Shown here: one piece after another, positions 50,006 to 60,059 of the stretch
How positions within the stretch are numbered: the stretch's first letter is position 1
Layout: each line of letters starts with the position of its first letter
Assembly: GCA_039881145.1 (NCBI GenBank)
Contig: JAYKKI010000006.1
Coordinates: 7,386,501-7,450,500, forward strand
Source of the DNA: Druceiella hillmani
Taxonomy: Eukaryota; Arthropoda; Insecta; Lepidoptera; Hepialidae
Direction of reading: 5' to 3'
DNA: 64,000 bases
Made by a program: the position numbers and the translations under genes
Notes under the pieces: model-generated
Told to the model about the DNA's origin: nothing
Seen by the model: only the letters and a program-made list of their open reading frames with translations
The model's database searches: none

Positions 50006-50192
50006 TTAGTGATTTTAGCACAAGTAAGTTTTGATGTATATTCACAAAAAATATGTTACTAGGATTACTTGATAGTATAAAAACCCGAAAGATACGGCTG
50101 GTGACAATATTTTACGTATTACAGTGAATAAAAAAACATGTATGCAAAGTAATAAATAAACGCGCATAAATCTTATGTCAAAAAATACTTAC

Positions 50193-50346
50193 CAAAATCA
50201 CATGTTGCTAAAAGTTTGTTTGTGACCTTTATGACTGTAATTCTTTCATTTTGAATACCTCCAGTGAAGAAACATATGACACCGAGGATCGTTATAGTAA
50301 AACACCATGATATAACGAAATGTACGAGTGTAAGGTTCGCAAAATC
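50193..50346 (-). pseudogene. Gene B exon 3
   Basis: Acceptor TTTTTACAG|GAT and donor TTTTG|GTAAGT, 154 nt. It encodes membrane segment 6 (VISWCFTITILGVICFFTGG) and ends LLATCDF. The canonical donor is stronger than gene A's GTGGGT. Confidence 0.92.
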
Positions 50347-51041
50347 CTGTAAAAAGTTATGCAGCTGTTATATTCCTCCTTCATACTCTAATAAAAATTT
50401 TCATTGCACATCGTGATTGGTTTTCATAATTTAACCTGAGACATGTATTTGGTTACGCATTTGAGAAAATTTCTTTGATACATGATAATATTAAGTGTTA
50501 AAAATTTTCACACGACATTGTTTTTTTTATTTTGCAGGCAGGTAGAAAAAATGTCGGTACCGCTGAATATTTACGAGTTCTTTTCTAGTCAATTAAATTG
50601 CTGATTTTTAATTAGTTTAGAATCAATTAGCAATTAACGTCCCTCATATTACATCAGCAGCTTAGCTTTACCTTTGTGGCATTAAGTTCAAGTTTGGGCA
50701 ATGAAGCTACAATTTGTCTTCATTTAGTCGTTGGTATTTGCATGTGAGTGAAATATATAAATACCCAGTTCTCAATGCTAGTTTTTTTCATAAATTTTGG
50801 CAATATTAACTCACAAATTATTAATATTGATTGAAATTCACATACAATTTGACGTAATGCACTTGTAAATCAGGCCATATGTGCGATTGACTGTCATGAG
50901 CAGGTATGTGTGCGTTGTGTGTATGTGATTGTTATATACCCAATACATAAAAATTGTGCTGTGAATTGTAAAAATGGAATGCAAAGAATGTTGAAAATGA
51001 GTTAGTGAATAATATTTTAATTAAAAGAATTATAATAATAC

Positions 51042-51119
51042 CGAATCCCATGAAAATCCAAGAAAATGATTGACCGCTGTTAAGGCGGACATTAATATTA
51101 TGCCTACGAAGAGAAACAG
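51042..51119 (-). pseudogene. Gene B exon 2
   Basis: Acceptor CTTTTTCAG|CTG and donor GATTCG|GTATTA, 78 nt. It encodes LFLFVGIILMSALTAVNHFL plus six residues, completing membrane segment 5. The ORF at 50932-51150 on this strand is a different frame and is not real. Confidence 0.9.
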
Positions 51120-51347
51120 CTGAAAAAGAAATTGAGCAATTATACAACACCTTACTCTCATGTTAAATTAGTCAAGAGAAGAATATTTTTGACTCAAATG
51201 TAAGAAGTACAAAAATGTTGACGAAAGCCCTCTTATATACTTCAAAGAATTTTTTTTAATAATTTAAAATTGATTATACAATTTTTTGAAAATTGTTATA
51301 CTTTTGGATTATATATTGAAAAAATATTAAATTTTTAAAAAAATTAC

Positions 51348-52112
51348 CTGGATACTAAATGCTGCACTTAACATATCACATACGTCCAATAACTTGTAGT
51401 AAGTTTTATACATATCCTAAATTTTTATATTATCTTCCACAATGTCATCATTCATATCAACTACGACATTGTTCACCATATTAATACAAATGACATTATC
51501 TCGGTTTGCGCCATTATTCCTTTGCAGTCGTTTCAATTCAGGAACCAAAAGAGAAAATTGAATTTTAACTGCTCTGACTAACTGTATGAAGTTACATATT
51601 TCAGTGGAAAATACAACAAAAATGTGCATAGGACTTATTTTGTCGATGATGTCGATTCTCAAAGATAGATAAATGTGATCAATAATTTGCACAACGATAT
51701 AAAACACAAATATGAATATCACCATTGCGTAACTAATTCTTTTCATATTCGTGTAAACTTCAAGTTTGTCGATGAGTTTGAGATTCAAGTCAATTTCATT
51801 CATTTTTCTATATATTTTGGTGAACAAATTTTGAGATAAAAAATTCATCCAGATTATAACAATGAGTAAAATAAATAAAACTACTGAATCTACTACAACG
51901 ACTATGGCATCCAAGGAACCACCATGAAAATAATTATAATAAATTTTTGCGATTATACGAAACAGAACATATAGAACCACGCAAATCTTATAGTGGCGTT
52001 CATATTTATTTAATTGTAGGAGACAATCTCGTTTTATAAAACAAAATGCTTGGCAAATCGTAAGGGGTTTAAGACTATTTTTTATAGAATATTCTGCCTC
52101 GATGTTCGCCAT
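51348..52112 (-). pseudogene. Gene B exon 1 with in-frame TAG at codon 232
   Basis: 255 codons from MANIEAEYSIKN to LSAAFSIQ, donor CAG|GTAATT. The stop at 51417-51419 follows VEDNIKI. After it the frame continues DMYKTYYKLLDVCDMLSAAF, which aligns with gene [21 protein letters not shown]. About 55-60% of residues match gene A by eye. The start ATG is supported by the matching N terminus and 5' UTR of gene A. Confidence 0.95.
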
Positions 52113-52270
52113 TCTTGCTGTCTAAAGTTCACTATGCCCTACCGAAGAAATGAAAGAATGACTACTGTTATAGTCCTTAAAAATAGAAACACATTTATTA
52201 GCAATATTTTAATGTGTTTAACCCTGCTTTCGCTTTTGAACTTGATACCTAGCTTTACTTTTTAGGCTGG
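52113..52270 (-). promoter_or_regulatory. Upstream/5' UTR block of gene B, conserved with gene A
   Basis: Read on the minus strand, 52253-52184 contains AGGTATCAAG, CAGGGTTAA, ATTAAAATATTGCTAATAA and TGTTTCT. Next, 52150-52115 contains TTTCTTC, GGCATAGT and AGACAGCA. Order and spacing match gene A's upstream region, so gene B still has a promoter like that of its intact partner. The ORF at 52050-52265 (plus) is antisense noise. Confidence 0.65.
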
Positions 52271-52390
52271 GACGGCCTGATCTAAACAAATTATTAAAAT
52301 GAATTAAAAAGACTTATTTCAGAGTAGTAATATTTACAAAGAGTATAAATCTGCTAACCAGTGCTGGAGTTTCGTGCGTACTTTTTGTAC

Positions 52391-52435
52391 ATAATTTGTT
52401 ATCAACCATATTCAATATGGTGGATAACAAATTAT
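52391..52435. repeat. Near-perfect hairpin, 22-bp arms, upstream of gene B
   Basis: ATAATTTGTTATCAACCATATT (52391-52412) pairs with 52414-52435 with a single mismatch and a one-base centre (C). It lies about 280 bp upstream of the gene B start codon. Confidence 0.85.
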
Positions 52436-53059
52436 TCTGAATATTTTCAAAAATACGTCTAGAACTCTTTTCCATATAACAGTACAATTCAGAAAATATT
52501 TCTAACTTTCTGAACATATTAATTAAGTAATATTCTAACGTGATAAATAAATAAATATTATTCAAAACTTTATAACTTAAATAATATTCTGATATAGAGA
52601 ATTTTTTTATTAGTTATTATTTCATATTGTATCTCGTACGAGAGCAGGAAAGATAAAATAATTATTAATGTTTTATATGCTCCTACTCATTTTTTCGGGA
52701 AATTTTTTTTCTAGCTTTTGGCTCTTTATCATTAAGTGAGTATTCCTTATCATTATTTCAAATTTCTGCATCAAGTAGTTTCTGAGAAAAACCGCTAAGT
52801 TCTAAAAAATAATTGTCAGACACGCAGATGGACCTATAAGTGGTCTTACAAGAATTAATTGTTTTACAGTACCTAGTCCTGAAAATTATTTCGTAAAATA
52901 TATTAAGTTATATAAAATTTCCTGGTCTTAAGAAATATTGAATTTTTTTATTAGGAATACGGTTAAATCTCCATCGTTCTTAGTTCTTTAGTTAGTAGAC
53001 TAATCGTTAGATCAGTATCCACTACCAGGTACTGAGTAAGATAATAAAGCACCGTGTCT

Positions 53060-53175
53060 AGGTATCTGTACCCCAAAACGAAAAACGGAACACACATAAG
53101 ATCAGTCACCTGTCTGTCCGTCCATCCATCAAAGCGGTTTTTCTCAGAGAACGTTTACCATGAAGACTTGAAATA
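53060..53175 (+). repeat. Dispersed repeat copy (AACGGAACAC...TGTCTGTCCGTCC)
   Basis: GTACCCCAAAACGAAAAACG, CCTGTCTGTCCGTCCATCC and GGTTTTTCTCAGAGAACG follow the order of the copies near 9305 and 10720. This is the fullest 3' part in the window and runs directly into a TA microsatellite. Confidence 0.55.
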
Positions 53176-53177
53176 TA

Positions 53178-53224
<47 letters not shown>
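53176..53224. repeat. (TA)n microsatellite
   Basis: About 48 bp of TA at the end of the dispersed repeat copy. Confidence 0.9.
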
Positions 53225-53225
<1 letters not shown>

Positions 53226-55274
53226 TAATACATTTGCATATTCTTCGAATTATGATATATTCTCATCGCTATCTGAGATTTCTGCCGGTTTAAAAATCTT
53301 TGCTGCTCGAATAATTTTAATATCCAAATTACCGTTAAACTTACCTGAAGAAACTACTGTCAAATATAGCAGAATTTATAATAGATAAACTAAATATAAA
53401 ACGAGGTCAACAATTTTACTACCGACATGGCAAAGAGAAAATATTTATTTACATAACAGAAAAACATATTTTTACGTCAATTTTAGACAACTAAATTACG
53501 CCTTGTATTCACATCGCTTAAGTTGAATCAAAGTAAGCCAAGTTGGATGCAAGTGAGGATTAAAATTTTGTTAAAGGTGATTTAAAACAGTTCCATCGTT
53601 TGTTGGATAATAGACATGATTTCATAAATAGAATCGGCAATAAATAGGATTTATCTTTATCATTAATATTTAAACTGGATATTTACCAAATTTAATTCGG
53701 GTCGAAGAGACTCAAATACAATGGCAGGGTTTAATAATAATAAGCTGATAAAATGTCTTGGAATTGTGTTTGTATTGTGTAAAGTCTCAATGCCATTATT
53801 GATTTTTTGATCCAAATATATGACACATAAAAGAATATAAATAAACTTGCTGAGTAAGATTAACCGTTACAGGTTGAAGGTTCCGTACACATTAGCGCAT
53901 ATTGTATAATTATTTAAGAATTTGTAATGTTTCTATGAAAATTTAAGAGAAAATATTTTAATTAGGTTATAAATTTAAGATTTTATTTCATAATTGAAAT
54001 ATATTGACAAGTTTATCTTCCACAGTCATAAACATATCGTGAGCATCCATAAAACTATGAAATATAAAATCATCGCTATTGTCTTCCATGAGGCTTTGGA
54101 CAGACTTTTATTAACAATGGTGACTGCAGTTTTATACATAGGAGAGAAAATTTATTTTTGGTGAACATTTTTATTGATATCTCAGAACTAGCTCTCGCAG
54201 AATTCTGGTAATATTTACTTTGAATCTTTAATTATTTACCCCAATTAATGAATACCCGCACGATGTAAGGAATTAAAAAAATCGAGTATATTAAGTTTTT
54301 GTGATGAATAATGTAGACTGTCAATTATTGAGATGTTTATCAGTTGTTATATTTTACCTCAACTTAAACCGTTGTATTACACAGTCCTTGAAAAGATAGA
54401 CGGTAAACCAGACAAGTTTTCTTTTGTTAGTCTCGTTTATTTTCTTTAAAAGACAAATGAATCTGAGATTTTATAAATACTATTTTATTTACCTTTTGTC
54501 CTGAAACTGCAAGTAATGAAAATGCCTTTCAAAGGAGGGGCTTTTTAGATTTAGAATTATGTGGTAAACATAGATTCGTTAGCACAACAAGCGAATAAGA
54601 TAACAAATGATATGAAACTATTCTGGTTCCAATGAGAAATACGTATGATAATATGAGATAGATGTAGGTTATTTTCATGCAATAATGATTTTTAAAGTAA
54701 AATAAATAATATGGTTATATTTAGTAATTTATTAATTATTTTTAAATCAGTTTTACACATTCATCGATATATGTTTTTGTCCTATATAGTGGTCAGGCTT
54801 ATTTTGAAAATCCTTTTTCTATTATCAAATTCAATTACTCAATATTAATCTGTTGTACTAGTTTTCATTAAGGAAAATTTTTCTTCGATGCTCTAAATAC
54901 CAGTGAAACTAAATGACTTTTTACTATTTTTTACATCCATATTGTAAACATAAATAATTTAGTTTTGAATCTTCTCAGAAGGATTACGCAATAAAACAAG
55001 GAAAAATGTTTTACCGCCTATAATTTACCGATCCATTTAAATGAAACAGGGACCTACATTTTATTTGCGCCATCTTATCGCGTCCTTCCTTCGAGATCGG
55101 GAAGATCTTCCTAAATTAAACTGTGGCGTATAAAAATAATTTTGATTTGTATGCAATGACAATTTTAGGGTTAGCATTCTTACGGTATCTCAATTGATAT
55201 TAGACCAAGAGTCCGGGTATACCGAAGTCGCTACCTATGTTTGTCAACATATTATCAGAAATGTCGGAATCTAA

Positions 55275-55278
55275 CATA

Positions 55279-55340
<62 letters not shown>
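55275..55340. repeat. (TA)n/(TG)n microsatellite
   Basis: TA tract with an ACATAT interruption, followed by GTATGTGTGTGTGTG. Confidence 0.9.
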
Positions 55341-55584
55341 CATATTGGGCTATTTATATACCTGCCATCTCTGAACACAATATTTTAAACTTTTTATATG
55401 TAGTCAATAAAATCACTTATCGCCAACGTGTAGGCAGAGCTATACTTCCGTCCTTGTGGAAATCTATGAGCCTTTGACTGAAAAACCAGTGAAGTTCGGT
55501 TTTGATATGACTTTCTTCCTTAAATTTTCTAATATGTTATATTCACATAAATACATAATTTATTAGACACAGAGCGAAACAGAT

Positions 55585-56345
55585 GAAGTAGCTTACTCCA
55601 TGCAAGAGAAAGTAGTTTTTCACGCGTTACTTTTGCTATTTCGGGTGAGCGTTGTCATGTAAAATACAGACTTTACTTTGATTTGAAGGAAGTTAAGCGG
55701 TGACTTTACTCGTTTATTTACAATAAATGTAGTTGTAATTGGACTGTTAACATGAAATATTTCCCAATGAATAACTCCATTCTACACCACCATGCAATCA
55801 AAAGTATATTTTGTCCAATATTATATTTTGGTTTAGATACACAATTTTTAATTCCTAGCCATTAGAGTTTACGCTAAAAATTAACATAAACCACCGACTT
55901 CTTATCTCCTGTAACCAGATATTTTAGCCTCTCGTTATTACGAAGGGAACTCAGTAGCAATCAACCACTAAATTTGAAAGGTTTTAACGCATGTGGTGGC
56001 CAAAAGGAATGTCTCCAGTTCTTTCTCAAAGCAAGTTGTTTTTGCATTGCAGTGTAAGAGCATGAAAATAGCTCTGCAAATCAAAGCGAGCTTTTCTGGG
56101 ATCTGTTTCAATAAGGGTTTTAAATTTTTCTCAAGTCAATTCTAGGACATAGCTTTCAACGAGGATTATAGGACAGGTTTACAAACAAAGTCAAAGTTAC
56201 CTTCTTTGATTCGTTGGAACCTGTGTTTTTCTCTTTCGTAAGAGGGCATATCTTCATACACGTTTTTATATATTGCATGATGCTTTGCTGGTTTTTCGTC
56301 CTAAATAACATTGATGAAGAACCAATGTAACGTGTTGTTCACTAT
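55585..56345 (-). pseudogene. Degenerate mariner-like transposase
   Basis: On the minus strand, about 56250-56175 reads YEREKHRFQRIKEGNFDFVC, which resembles the mariner helix-turn-helix end ('RTCQKWFxKFRSGNFDLxD'). About 56120-56070 reads LKTLIETDPRKARFDLQSY, like 'LKxLLxxDPxxTxREL'. About 55795-55755 reads NGVIHWEIFHVN, like the block before the second catalytic Asp ('GVIHxELLPxN'). About 55670-55590 corresponds to the 'HDNARPH...T...LLxLGW' region in decayed form. Many stops and frameshifts. Terminal repeats were not located. The individual matches are weak, but their order and spacing support mariner. Confidence 0.6.
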
Positions 56346-57776
56346 TCATGATACGGGTTAGTATTTTATACTCATTAAAAATAATAAATTTAAACAATAC
56401 AGAAAAAGTCATTTGGTTTGATATTGCGTTCTTAATTTAGCCGCCTAATTGATATGTTTATGTGGTAATTTTGAAAAGAAATAGCATTTTTCTTCTCTCT
56501 TGATTAATGAATCAATTGTGGTACTGTTATTGAATATTGCACCGTTAATGTGCAAATTGTTATTTTAGATTTCTAAGACAATTTTAATCCGAAATAAAAC
56601 GTATATTAAAATAATGACACGAAAAGGAGTTGGTCACGTTACCGCACTCTACCGCAAATTAACAAATCAAGTGAACTGTTCCAAAAGGATAGTTAATAAA
56701 GCAGTGTACTATTTTGTAAAACGTAATATAACTGTAAGTGTTCTCAGAAGCAACAGCTCACGAAATATAACCCCACAAGCATATCGTGGGGTACTCATAT
56801 TTAACGATGAAACCCCATTTAGAAATTCTGTATTTATTTCACGCATGATTGTTTTTCATTTTTAGGTGTTTTGTAAATATTTAAAAATATAAATTTTTTT
56901 GAAAGTAAATATATTGACTACTATAACTTTCATACGTAGCGTACTAACATGGAGTATGTATATAAAATTATAATATCCAGTTAAATTTTTTATAGCCCTA
57001 CTTATTTTTATCGCCCTACTTTTTTTAAGTTTTTTTGTTTTAGTAATTTTGGCAATAAGGGAAATTATACTCTATTTTTGCATATTTTTCTAAATATATT
57101 TTTAAATATATAATATATATTAGGACAAGTAAATATTTGTATGTTCCTCTAAATGGTGTCTCCTCACATGATTACTTAAATTAAATGAATTAATAAGTCC
57201 TTTATTTTACCCTCCTCCAACTCCCGTCCCTTTCTCCTTCTCCCACACCCCCTGACACGACCCTTTAATTCTAATATGGATATTTTTAAAATATTTTTTT
57301 GTTTCAAAGCATGTGGGTTTGTTAAATGTATCGCCATGCCAAAACTTCTACGTCCCATAGCTTCTGAGAAAATGGGCTGTGAACATAAAAAAAAACACAA
57401 AAAGTCAAATAAAAAAAAATAGGAAAACGTTAATATGCTATTTACTAGGGATGGCAAAAATAACATTCAGCATGCTGATGCTAAATGTTAATTACAAAAT
57501 ACGTGTTAGTACATTTCACAACTAACCCTAATTTGCTAATGCCATTTAATTATTAACTGTAGATGCAAAATGACAGTTACGTTCCTAGAAGATTTATTTT
57601 TTATTTGTAGTCACTACAGTTTTAATATCATCTAGGTAGTTATGTGCAGTGTATGTTTTATTGTGATATAACTTACTACTAAATAAATACTATACATATA
57701 TTAATTGATAAATTCACTTACTGCATAGTTGGTCAAAAGCTTGTGTTATAGTTATGAGGGACGCGTTAATCTCTAC
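56346..57776. other. Intergenic region, no gene recognised
   Basis: The ORF at 56614-56865 (83 codons) has normal composition but no domain I know. A CT-rich stretch lies at 57200-57260. Nothing else stands out. Confidence 0.5.
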
Positions 57777-59697
57777 CAGCCATACTCAACGTGTGCTCCG
57801 CGGATCTCTAGGGCTACGGAAAGCCTCTGTCCTTGGGTCTCCGCAAAAATACTGGTCATTATGAAATCAAATTACTAAAGGGGTACTATAAGGTCGCAGA
57901 GTAAAATAAAATCAATCTAAAATTCTAAATATTCTTAACTAAAGGAGTAGTAGTGAAATGCATAATATGACAGCGTAAGAGCGCGACAACACTGACAGAA
58001 TCTTATGATTGGAAATGAACCTAAGATGACTCGAGCGGTTGCGCCGCGCTTGGTTCGCGACGTTTGACGACGCTCCGACCGACGATACATCAGCCGCGGC
58101 ATAAATAGCCGAACGGTCAGTCGTCAGGGGTCAATGGCAGTCCATGGCGTGTGTGCGTGACGGCGTGTTGTTATTAGTTTTTATGAAATCCTGTATTTCG
58201 TGGCAGTATTACTTCCGTTCGCCATATTTTATAATCAAATTACTGAAGAATAATGTAGCGCTGGTTTAAAAGCCTTATAGGTGTTCCAACAAAATCTTCC
58301 ACCGAAAACTCAAAAGTGATACGTCCACCAGAGGATGAGGTAATTTCTGATCGCGACTCCCCTCCCTGTATGATATGCAATAAACTACTTCCAAATAGTT
58401 CTGTGGTACCTGCCAAGATGCGTCGAAAGTACTTAGAAATTATAAACTCCAAGTTTAAAGACAAAAATGAAAGAATTGAGATTTTATGCGTAAATAAGAA
58501 CAATTATAGAAACGCCAAAAAATATGATGCATACGATTCAAACTGTGAATGAAAGGAGACATAAGGAAGGAGTCATATTTAGTTAGATATCGCATTTCAC
58601 AAGCGGCCGAAGTGCACACTCTTGCTGTAAATTTAATTAAACCATGCATGTTAGACATAATATAATGTGTACTCGACGAAAAAACTACAGTACTGAATGC
58701 GGTACTGTAGAAAGGTCTACAGTACCGTCTCCAAACAATACTATTGCATACCGAATTCATGATCTCGTAAGTTACATCAAACAAGAACGAGTTGTTGTCT
58801 TAAAGAAACAATTCGTCTTGCAAATGAGTGGATCGACTGATATTCCTAGCCTAGCTACCTTGCTAGTATATGTGCGATATCCATATAAACATTATTTTGA
58901 AGAACACATGCTTGTGTGCTCATCGCTGCCTATTAACACTACCGGAGAAGAATACCAGCTCAATTGGAATGATTTCATCGACGTTTGTACAGATGTGGCC
59001 AAGACAATAACAGGTAAAACAGAAACAAAATAATCACATTAAAAAGAAAATTACATATTTGGTTTATTTATGTTAGTAACAGAGAGCTAGTAAGCTTTTC
59101 ATTGCTCAGTGAGTTCGTTAGCGACTCAAAGATATTTCAAAATTATATGTTTGAAGAATTGGTCCAATATCTCAATGCTGTGCACATATCTTTCGAGACG
59201 TATTTTTCCGAAGAACATAATACAAAAATTAAATTGAATTCATGGATTCAATCTCGAAAATATGTCATTCGAGACCTATGAATCATTTTTATAAATCACA
59301 TCAGACGCAAACATGGAATCACTATTCAAAACAATACCTTTGAATGTTTTTTGGTCAGGATCCGCAATGAATATCTAGAAATTGCCACAAAGGCCATGAA
59401 TGTCTTCTCCCGTTCCCAGCAACGTACTTGTGCAAAACCGGTTCTCAACCTAAGCAGCTACAAAAACAAAATACCGCAATAGACTTGATGCCGAACCTGA
59501 CATGTGACTCCAATTCTCTTCTATTAAGCCTGACATCAATTCGTACCTCCCATTAGATGCAAATGTTAATGTAAATTATAAAGTTAAATGATTATTAATA
59601 AAAAATACACATAAAACAAGTTTTCGATTATTTTAGGGCTCTGTCAGATATTTGGTTTTCCAAAAGGGTTCGTCGCCAAAATATTTGATAACCGCTG
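57777..59697 (+). mobile_element. hAT-family DNA transposon (ZBED5/SCAND3-like), degenerate
   Basis: The left end begins CAGCCATACTCAACGTG (57777) and the right end, read inward from 59697, begins CAGCGGTTATCAAATATT. Both fit the CAGxGGTxCTCAA-type ends of hAT-Charlie-like elements. The flanking octamers ATCTCTAC (57769-57776) and CTCTATAC (59698-59705) match at 6 of 8 bases and fit the hAT 8-bp target duplication pattern. Length is 1921 bp, shortened by deletions in the transposase. A GC-richer 5' segment at 58020-58150 is probably its original promoter region. Confidence 0.8.
58253..59575 (+). pseudogene. hAT transposase relic (ZBED5/SCAND3-like)
   Basis: Starts ATG-TAG then RWFK, like the usual 'KRKxF'-type start of this group. 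About 58350-58460 holds a BED-like finger (CMICNKLLPNSS...) with both Cys, but the His positions have changed (KYLEII). About 58730-58860 encodes NTIAYRIHDLVSYIKQE and LKKQFVLQMSGSTDIPSLAT, the normal 'LQLDESTDV' region, with Asp/Glu changed to Met/Gly next to the catalytic Asp. About 58860-59020 continues VRYPYKHYFEEHMLVCSSLP, then NDFIDVCTDVAKTITGK. After a frameshift, LNAVHISFETYF (59172) and the C-terminal dimerisation region ATKAMNVFS...LSSYKNK (59387-59470) follow, with several stops. Confidence 0.85.
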
Positions 59698-60059
59698 CTC
59701 TATACAATTAATTTTGTACGTGAACCATGATATTTTTATCTAGATTATATTAAAAGATATAGTTTTTAATAGTTATACATAGACATTTATTTCCCACTTT
59801 AATTGTTGTGTTTACATTTTGTTTAGTGATTTTTATTTTAAAGGGTATCTTGATCTCGTGAAACTCGGTTAATTATATTTGTTGATATTTTTTAATTTGA
59901 AAATGAGTTGTCACGGGTAAACAAATTACTTATAGAACTTTTATGAAGGTGTCTCCGATAAGCATTTCATATGTAACGTGCATAAAAAAGCATTTTCTTA
60001 TAAATCATTCATAACGAATTTAAAAAAAAAATTAACGTGTAAGCACCTATCACCTTATA
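59698..60059. other. Spacer between two hAT relics
   Basis: AT-rich sequence with nothing recognised. The left end of the second hAT relic may lie in it. Confidence 0.5.

Larger units (their letters stand above)
45936..50192 (-). other. Gene B intron 3 (4.3 kb)
   Basis: GTAAGT donor at 50192 and CAG acceptor at 45936. It contains TA arrays (46081-46268 and 49217-49340), a 2.9-kb DNA transposon (46269-49216), an ORF at 49410-49592 with no domain, and a run of 14 G at 49992-50005. Confidence 0.85.
45763..52112 (-). pseudogene. Gustatory receptor gene B, four intact exons with one in-frame TAG
   Basis: Paralogue of gene A. Join (minus) 52112-51348, 51119-51042, 50346-50193 and 45935-45763 gives 389 codons, with the same exon lengths as gene A except for a two-codon deletion in exon 1, the same intron phases (0, 0, 1) and GT-AG borders. 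The C-terminal signature is TYAIVLAQF. The only lesion is a TAG at 51417-51419 (codon 232), one base change from the Leu codon TTG present in gene A. Beyond it the frame stays open to the normal donor and through three more exons. Translation stopping there would lose the last three membrane segments. Possible explanations are a very young or polymorphic pseudogene, a base error in the assembly, or stop-codon readthrough. The family role would be a chemosensory ligand-gated channel. Confidence 0.92.
52436..55584. other. Intergenic region upstream of gene B
   Basis: No gene recognised. Holds a dispersed repeat copy (53060-53175) joined to a TA tract (53176-53224) and a TA/TG tract at 55275-55340. 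Confidence 0.5.

Noticed and set aside
50932..51150. 72-codon minus-strand ORF overlapping gene B exon 2
   Set aside because: It is in a different frame from the exon defined by the paralogue alignment and splice sites, and runs into intron sequence.
56614..56865. 83-codon plus-strand ORF
   Set aside because: No recognised domain, no splice or promoter support, and ORFs of this length occur by chance in 64 kb.
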